NCBI GenBank assembly: GCA_042088665.1
Contig: JBELMB010000050.1
Location: 1 to 30,750 of the forward strand
Direction of reading: 5' to 3'
Source of the DNA: JBELMB01 sp042088665
GTDB lineage: Bacteria > Pseudomonadota > Alphaproteobacteria > Rhodobacterales > Rhodobacteraceae
Length of the DNA stretch: 30,750 bases
Shown here piece by piece: positions 26,167 to 30,750 of this stretch. Below the pieces are notes generated by a model. That model saw only the letters and a program-made list of their open reading frames with translations, made no database searches and was not told where the DNA came from. A program made the position numbers and the translations under genes. Position 1 is the stretch's first letter, and the number at the start of each line of letters is the position of its first letter.

Positions 26167-29100
26167 TTACTTGTTTTTCAACCCCATCAGAGCTGCTGCA
26201 AAGGGATTATCCGGATCGATCGGCTTTTCTTTCCTTGGAGGACGCGCCTCGTAGGTCTTGGCGCCGCTGTCCTGACGCGGCCCCTTGCCCTTGGGCTTGC
26301 CCTTGCCACCGCGCGGCTTGTCACCCCGGGATTTGTCACCCTGGGGCCTGTCGCCCTGGGGCCTGTCGCCACGCGGTTTGTCAGAGCGCTCCGAACGGCC
26401 TTCGCCGCTTTTGTCACGACGACCCTGTCCGTCGCCCTGCCCTTGTCCACCAGCGTTCTGGCGGTTGTCACCACGCCGACCGCCACCGCGGGCCTCGCCT
26501 TCGCCACGGCCTTCTGCCTGCTGGCCATCGCGGCGCGGTTTGCCTCCGCGACGGTTGCCCTGGCCGCGGTTGCCACCCCAGGTGAAGGTGAAGAACACCT
26601 CTTTCTCAGGCTCGGCCGAGGCCTCCGGCGCTGTCGCGTCAGGGACCAAAGAATCGGTCATGGCTTGCTCAGGCTCTGCCGCCGGGGCGTCAGCCTCAGC
26701 CACGCCTTCGGCCACAGGGGCGTCCGCCACAGGTGTCTCTGCCAGTGGGGTCTCTGCCAGTGGCGCGTCTGCTTCCAATTCAACCGGCGCGGCCTGTGAA
26801 GGTTCTGTCGGGGTCTCTGCTGCTTCGGCAGTCGTACCTGCTTCGGCAACCGGCACATCGGACGGTGTTTCGCCAGCATTCTCGGCGGCGGAAGGATCCG
26901 CTGCCGCGACTTCGGACGGTGCGTCTGCAACCGGGGTGGCAGCGGCCTCCACCGGTTTTACCTTGTCGCGCTCGCCCTTTTCGGCCCGGTAGCCAAGCCC
27001 CTGCATGAGGTCAGAGAATTGCTCCAGCGTCATACCGGTGATCGACAACATGTCCGGTTTGGCTTCGAACCCGCCACGGCTGTCTTCGGCCCGCAACATG
27101 TCCGCAAGGCGTTCCAGCATGTCGATGCGGATCGCGCGCGCACCGGCCTTGCGGTAGCCCGCCAGCGTGTAGTGCTGCGCCGGAACCTCTTCGATGTTGG
27201 GGACGGTCACCAAACCCGGCGGCGGCGCCTCAGGGAATTCGTCAAGCCCGTTGGCCAGCGACCAGAGCACCAGCCGCAACCGTGTCGGCGCGGGCTTCAG
27301 CAACAGCGGCATGAAGATAGTGAACTGGCCAAACCGCATGCCGTGCTTGCGCAAGAAGCCGCGGGCCTCCTGGTCCAGCGCCTTTACGTCGTCGGCCACA
27401 TCGGCGCGCGGGATCACGCCCATCGCTTCGATCATCTGAAAGCCAAAGCCGCGTGCGAGGCCGACAAGCCCCTCGTCGCCCTGCATCTTGAGCAGCGGCT
27501 CAAACAGGGCGGCGATCTTGCGATCCATGAAATGCTGCAGCCTGCGCTCGACCTTGGAGGCCACCTCAGCGCCCGCCTCGTCGTCCACAAAAGCCACAAC
27601 GCGCGGTTTCAGCGGGTCATCGCCCTTTGCCAACCGACCCACCGCCTGATCGCCCCACATCAGGCCACCCTGCTCTGTGAAATCGATCTCCGTGTCCGGT
27701 GCATTGTAGAACCGGTCGGCGCGGAGGTGGAAATGCGGGGTCAAGGCCTGCAGACTCGCTTGCCGCAGAGTCTTGGCCTCCTGGCCCTGGGCCTCCTTGT
27801 CCTGCCGGAACCGGAACCCTTCCAGTCGCCCGACGACATGTCCTTCGACGGTGACTTCACCCTGTTCGTTCACTTCGGCCAAAAGGGCCTCCTTCTGTTT
27901 CAACCGGCGCAGCAGTGTACTTGTGCGCCGGTCAACAAATCTTTGCGTCAGACGCTCATGCAAGGCATCCGATAGGCGGTCTTCTACAGCGCGCGTCGTC
28001 CCGCGCCAATGCTCTTCATCACTGGTCCAGCCACGACGTTGCGCGACATATGTCCACGTGCGGATATACGCCAAGCGTTTCGACAATGTGTCAATGTCGC
28101 CATCGGTCCGGTCGATACGTTTGATCTGTCGTGCCAGAAAATCATCCGGCATGTGACCGGATTGGTGCAAATAGCCAAAAATCGTGCCCAGAAGGCCCGC
28201 ATGCTCCGCCGGACTGATTCCCCGGAAATCAGGGATCCGGCACACGTCCCAAAGCAACCGCACAGAGGGCCCGTCCGACGCGCGCGCGCGCACTTCGGCC
28301 TCCGAGGACAGGGTCCTCAACGCGCGCAGATCATCGGATTCGCGCGCCTTGAGCAGGATTTCGTCGTCGGGACTGACGTCAAGCGAGTGTTCCAGCGCCT
28401 CGATGGAGCCGAACCGCAAGTCTGCAGAGCGCCACTGCAGCTTTTTCAACGACGCGAACTGGTGGTTGCAGATCGCCTCCGCCATGTCTTCGTCCAGTGG
28501 CGCCGCCTCTCCGGTCACGCCAAAGGTGCCATCGGCCATGCCGCGCCCGGCCCGACCTGCGATCTGGCCCAGTTCATTCGGCATCAGGGGACGCATCCGG
28601 CGTCCATCGAATTTTGCCAGCGCGGAAAAGGCCACGTGGTTGATGTCGAGGTTCAATCCCATGCCGATTGCATCGGTGGCCACGAGGTAATCGACCTCGC
28701 CATTTTGGTACAGTTCAACCTGCGCGTTGCGCGTGCGTGGGCTGAGCGCGCCCATGACCACCGCCGCACCGCCCTTTTGCCGTTTCAGAAGCTCGGCAAT
28801 CGCATAGACCGAATCGATGGAAAAACCGACGATGGCGGTGCGTGGCGCAAGGCGGGAGATCTTCTTGGATCCGGTGTAACTGAGCTGGCTCATGCGCTCG
28901 CGGCGCACGAACTCTACCCCCGGCACCAGTTCCTGAATCGGGCCCCGCATCGTCAGGGCGCCAAGAAAAAGCGTCTCATGTGTGCCCCGCATGCGCAGCA
29001 AACGGTCGGTAAAGACGTGACCGCGCTCGGGGTCGGCGCAAAGCTGGATTTCGTCGATGGCCACAATATCAGCGCCCATGCCCTCTGGCATGGCCTCGAC

Positions 29101-29334
29101 CGTGCAGACCCAGTATTGCGCCCGCGGCGGCACGATTCGCTCTTCGCCGGTGACAAGCGCCACGACGGACGGCCCACGTGCCGCAACGATCTTGTCATAG
29201 ACCTCGCGCGCGAGCAGGCGCAGCGGCAGGCCGATCACCCCCGTGCGATAGCCCAGCATCCGCTCAATGGCGTAATGGGTCTTGCCTGTGTTGGTCGGGC
29301 CGAGGACGGCCGCGATCCGGGCTCTTTGCGCCAT
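26167..29334 (-). CDS. Suv3-like DEAD/DEAH RNA helicase with long disordered tail
   Basis: The 1055-residue protein begins with an ATP-dependent helicase core of the mitochondrial Suv3 type. Walker A is AVLGPTNTGKTHYAIERM, the DEAD-like box is IDEIQLC, and motif VI is GQIAGRAGRGMADGTFG. SUV3 C-domain-like parts follow to about residue 770. The last 280 residues are low complexity. An acidic Ala/Pro/Glu stretch (TPLAETPVADAPVAE) is followed by a Gly/Arg/Asp/Lys-rich region with five tandem 5-residue repeats, then a conserved-looking end PIDPDNPFAAALMGLKNK. The tail probably binds RNA or a degradosome partner; this is inference. The ATG at 29334 matches the family start; a GTG at 29370 in frame is possible. 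Confidence 0.9.
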   Translation of the reverse strand: MAQRARIAAVLGPTNTGKTHYAIERMLGYRTGVIGLPLRLLAREVYDKIVAARGPSVVALVTGEERIVPPRAQYWVCTVEAMPEGMGADIVAIDEIQLCADPERGHVFTDRLLRMRGTHETLFLGALTMRGPIQELVPGVEFVRRERMSQLSYTGSKKISRLAPRTAIVGFSIDSVYAIAELLKRQKGGAAVVMGALSPRTRNAQVELYQNGEVDYLVATDAIGMGLNLDINHVAFSALAKFDGRRMRPLMPNELGQIAGRAGRGMADGTFGVTGEAAPLDEDMAEAICNHQFASLKKLQWRSADLRFGSIEALEHSLDVSPDDEILLKARESDDLRALRTLSSEAEVRARASDGPSVRLLWDVCRIPDFRGISPAEHAGLLGTIFGYLHQSGHMPDDFLARQIKRIDRTDGDIDTLSKRLAYIRTWTYVAQRRGWTSDEEHWRGTTRAVEDRLSDALHERLTQRFVDRRTSTLLRRLKQKEALLAEVNEQGEVTVEGHVVGRLEGFRFRQDKEAQGQEAKTLRQASLQALTPHFHLRADRFYNAPDTEIDFTEQGGLMWGDQAVGRLAKGDDPLKPRVVAFVDDEAGAEVASKVERRLQHFMDRKIAALFEPLLKMQGDEGLVGLARGFGFQMIEAMGVIPRADVADDVKALDQEARGFLRKHGMRFGQFTIFMPLLLKPAPTRLRLVLWSLANGLDEFPEAPPPGLVTVPNIEEVPAQHYTLAGYRKAGARAIRIDMLERLADMLRAEDSRGGFEAKPDMLSITGMTLEQFSDLMQGLGYRAEKGERDKVKPVEAAATPVADAPSEVAAADPSAAENAGETPSDVPVAEAGTTAEAAETPTEPSQAAPVELEADAPLAETPLAETPVADAPVAEGVAEADAPAAEPEQAMTDSLVPDATAPEASAEPEKEVFFTFTWGGNRGQGNRRGGKPRRDGQQAEGRGEGEARGGGRRGDNRQNAGGQGQGDGQGRRDKSGEGRSERSDKPRGDRPQGDRPQGDKSRGDKPRGGKGKPKGKGPRQDSGAKTYEARPPRKEKPIDPDNPFAAALMGLKNK
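26308..26382 (-). repeat. five tandem 15-bp repeats inside the helicase tail
   Basis: Five in-frame 15-bp units encode variants of D-(K/R)-(P/S)-(R/Q)-G. Two neighbouring units are almost identical at DNA level (around CCCTGGGGCCTGTC). Copy number may vary between strains. Confidence 0.75.
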
Positions 29335-29398
29335 TGTTCCCGTGGGGTGCCAGAGCCCCTCACGCCTCACTCAAAAGGCCAGATGTCGAGGACCAAGC

Positions 29399-29950
29399 CT
29401 AAAGCGTGACCCCCTTCACCTCGCGTTCCAGCCGTTGCATTGCCTTTTGGACATCGGCGTCATGCGGTCTGAGGTCCAGTACCCGCTCGAAGGCCTCGTA
29501 GGCAAGCACGCTATTGCCCACCAGTTCATTGATCGCGCCCACGCCCCGGAGGGCGCCAAAATGCTCCGGGTTCAACGCCAGCACCTTGCCCAACGCGTCC
29601 ATCGCCGGACCGAACATTTCGTCCTCGTAATAGGCCAGTGCGAGGCCATGCCAGCCTTCGGCAAACCCGGGGGCATGGTCGGTCAGCGCGCGGAAATGCT
29701 CGCGCGCCGCGACGTATTCCTCGATCTCGAGCGCATCCCGGCCGCGCTTCAACAGCAGATCCATCGCCGCGGATCCGGATTTGGACCACTCCGTGATGAT
29801 CTGATTCTCGACCCGCTGCGCCGCTGTTTCGTTTTCTGCCTCTGACAATTCCTGCATCAGAGCGCCCAGCGCCTCGGACGCATGTCCCCACGCAGGTAGG
29901 GAAATCATGACTGTTGTCAGAAATGCCGTGACGATATTTTTAAAGACCAT
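29399..29950 (-). CDS. secreted tetratricopeptide-repeat protein
   Basis: The 183-residue protein starts MVFKNIVTAFLTTVMISLPAWGHA, a type I signal peptide with likely cleavage after GHA, so it acts in the periplasm. TPR helices follow, with clear units at AAREHFRALTDHAPGFAEGWHGLALAYYED, AMDALGKVLALNPEHFGALRGVGAI and AYEAFERVLDLRPHDADVQKAMQRL. TPRs mediate protein-protein contacts; no enzymatic motif is seen. The ATG at 29950 has GGGTGAC upstream; an ATG at 29965 (MSTGDMVFK) is an alternative. The gene is 64 bp upstream of the helicase gene on the same strand. Confidence 0.82.
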   Translation of the reverse strand: MVFKNIVTAFLTTVMISLPAWGHASEALGALMQELSEAENETAAQRVENQIITEWSKSGSAAMDLLLKRGRDALEIEEYVAAREHFRALTDHAPGFAEGWHGLALAYYEDEMFGPAMDALGKVLALNPEHFGALRGVGAINELVGNSVLAYEAFERVLDLRPHDADVQKAMQRLEREVKGVTL

Positions 29951-30039
29951 GTCACCCGTGCTCATTAGTTGCCATGAGTGTAGCGTCGGTGTGCTGTATT
30001 GCCAGCGCACGATTTCGATAGAAGCAAAAGGACAGCAAA

Positions 30040-30330
30040 ATGAGCGATATCGTGACTGCCGCCGTGGCGGCATTGTCTGAAAAAGTGGGCGACGACGGCT
30101 TTGATGCCACCGCAAAATTTACAATCGAGGGCGAAGGTAGCCTGATGATTGATTCGGACGGCGTGCGCGCCGCAGATGCGGAAGCAGACGTGACACTGAC
30201 GGCGGACGCCGATACTTTCCAGGCCATCCTCGCCGGGGATCTGGATCCGACCTCTGCCTTCATGGGCGGCAAGCTGGCGGTTGACGGCGACATGTCCGTG
30301 GCCATGCGCCTCGCAGGAGTGCTTGCCTGA
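30040..30330 (+). CDS. SCP2-type sterol/lipid-carrier domain protein
   Basis: The 96-residue protein consists of a single SCP-2 domain. Residues 20-60 hold a pair of strands (TAKFTIEGEGSLMIDSDGVRAADAEADVTLTA), and the end has the typical GDLDPTSAFMGGKLAVDGDMSVAMRLAGVL. Such stand-alone domains bind lipids or fatty acyl chains in the cytoplasm. AAGGACAG precedes the ATG. Its stop overlaps the start of the next gene (TGATG), linking it to a lipase-like hydrolase, a sensible lipid-related pair. Confidence 0.92.
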   Translation: MSDIVTAAVAALSEKVGDDGFDATAKFTIEGEGSLMIDSDGVRAADAEADVTLTADADTFQAILAGDLDPTSAFMGGKLAVDGDMSVAMRLAGVLA

Positions 30331-30750
30331 TGACCCTCACCCCCGCGCCCTTCTATGCAGATCTTTCCGAAGCGCCGGCTGGCAGCCGGGCCTTCTGGGT
30401 CGAGGCCCCGGATCTGCTGCGGTTGCGCATTGCGCATTTTCCGTCGGAAGGCACGCGGGGGACGGTTCTGCTGATGCCAGGACGCACCGAATACGTCGAG
30501 AAATACGGCCGCATTGGCGCACGGCTGGCCGCCGCGGGGTATCATACGCTGGCGGTGGACTGGCGCGGCCAGGGGCTGGCCGACCGCATGCTGGAGGATC
30601 CGCGCACGGGCCACGTGGGCGTGTTCGAGGATTACCAGCACGACGTGCACGCCATGCGCGCGCTGGCGAAAGTGCTGGATCTGCCGCAACCGGTTCACAT
30701 GATCGCCCATTCCATGGGCGGCTGCATTGGCCTGCGCGCGGTGATGGACG
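30330..30750 (+). CDS. alpha/beta hydrolase, lysophospholipase-like (partial at window end)
   Basis: Only the first 140 codons are in the window. The oxyanion region TVLLMPGRTEYVEKYGRIG, VDWRGQGLADR and the nucleophile elbow AHSMGG identify a PldB/monoacylglycerol-lipase-like hydrolase. The catalytic Asp and His lie beyond the window. It is translationally coupled to the SCP2 gene. I infer a role in cleaving acyl chains from lysolipids or glycerides. Confidence 0.85.
   Translation, partial: MTLTPAPFYADLSEAPAGSRAFWVEAPDLLRLRIAHFPSEGTRGTVLLMPGRTEYVEKYGRIGARLAAAGYHTLAVDWRGQGLADRMLEDPRTGHVGVFEDYQHDVHAMRALAKVLDLPQPVHMIAHSMGGCIGLRAVMD

Noticed and set aside
26285..26992. 235-codon plus-strand frame rich in Ser, Ala and Pro
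   Set aside because: It is the antisense of the repetitive helicase tail; low complexity there produces open frames in several phases.

Overview
The window looks like a chromosomal segment of an alphaproteobacterium of the Rhodobacteraceae (Roseobacter group). This rests on the GC-rich coding style, the gene neighbourhoods (SPOR lipoprotein - D,D-carboxypeptidase - tmk - holB; Suv3-like helicase - S4 protein - fdxA - carD) and a DUF1127/CCUCCUCCC small-RNA locus of the kind known from Rhodobacter. Most of it is housekeeping DNA. The left 3.7 kb is mobile.

1-3.8 kb: A 3'-truncated iolB meets a small integrative element. The element carries an AlpA-type regulator, a tiny coupled ORF, a winged-helix-type protein, an unknown 316-aa protein and a tyrosine integrase. 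The integrase lies next to the 3' end of tRNA-Ser(UGA), the likely attachment site. No duplicated tRNA end is visible at the other side, so the left boundary is unresolved.

4-10 kb: SPOR lipoprotein, penicillin-binding D-alanyl-D-alanine carboxypeptidase, thymidylate kinase and DNA polymerase III delta' run left to right, the last three tightly packed. A convergent Mrp/ApbC Fe-S carrier follows. A near-identical 23-bp motif sits downstream of both convergent genes, in the same orientation relative to each.

10-14 kb: A DUF1127 gene with an RpoH-like promoter is followed by four stem-loops. Each has a 13-nt loop with a C-rich CCTCCTCCC-type motif. They form two tandem two-hairpin units and end at a strong terminator. 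This matches the CcsR ('cuckoo') small RNA architecture and is the most notable locus in the window. valS follows and contains a roughly 100-residue insert of foreign-looking codon use.

14-24 kb: An AruI-like ThDP enzyme and TrkH form a leftward pair bracketed by two copies of a 45-bp repeat. Next come folE2, and metZ behind a probable SAM-II riboswitch. An alpha/beta hydrolase and a CPA2-type K+/H+ antiporter with a TrkA domain read rightward.

24-30.75 kb: A leftward cluster (TPR protein, Suv3-like RNA helicase with a long disordered tail, FkbM methyltransferase, S4 RNA-binding protein, 7Fe ferredoxin FdxA, CarD) is followed by a rightward SCP2 protein and an alpha/beta hydrolase cut by the window end.

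Coordinates and motifs were read by eye. Functional names rest on recognised family motifs, not on database searches.
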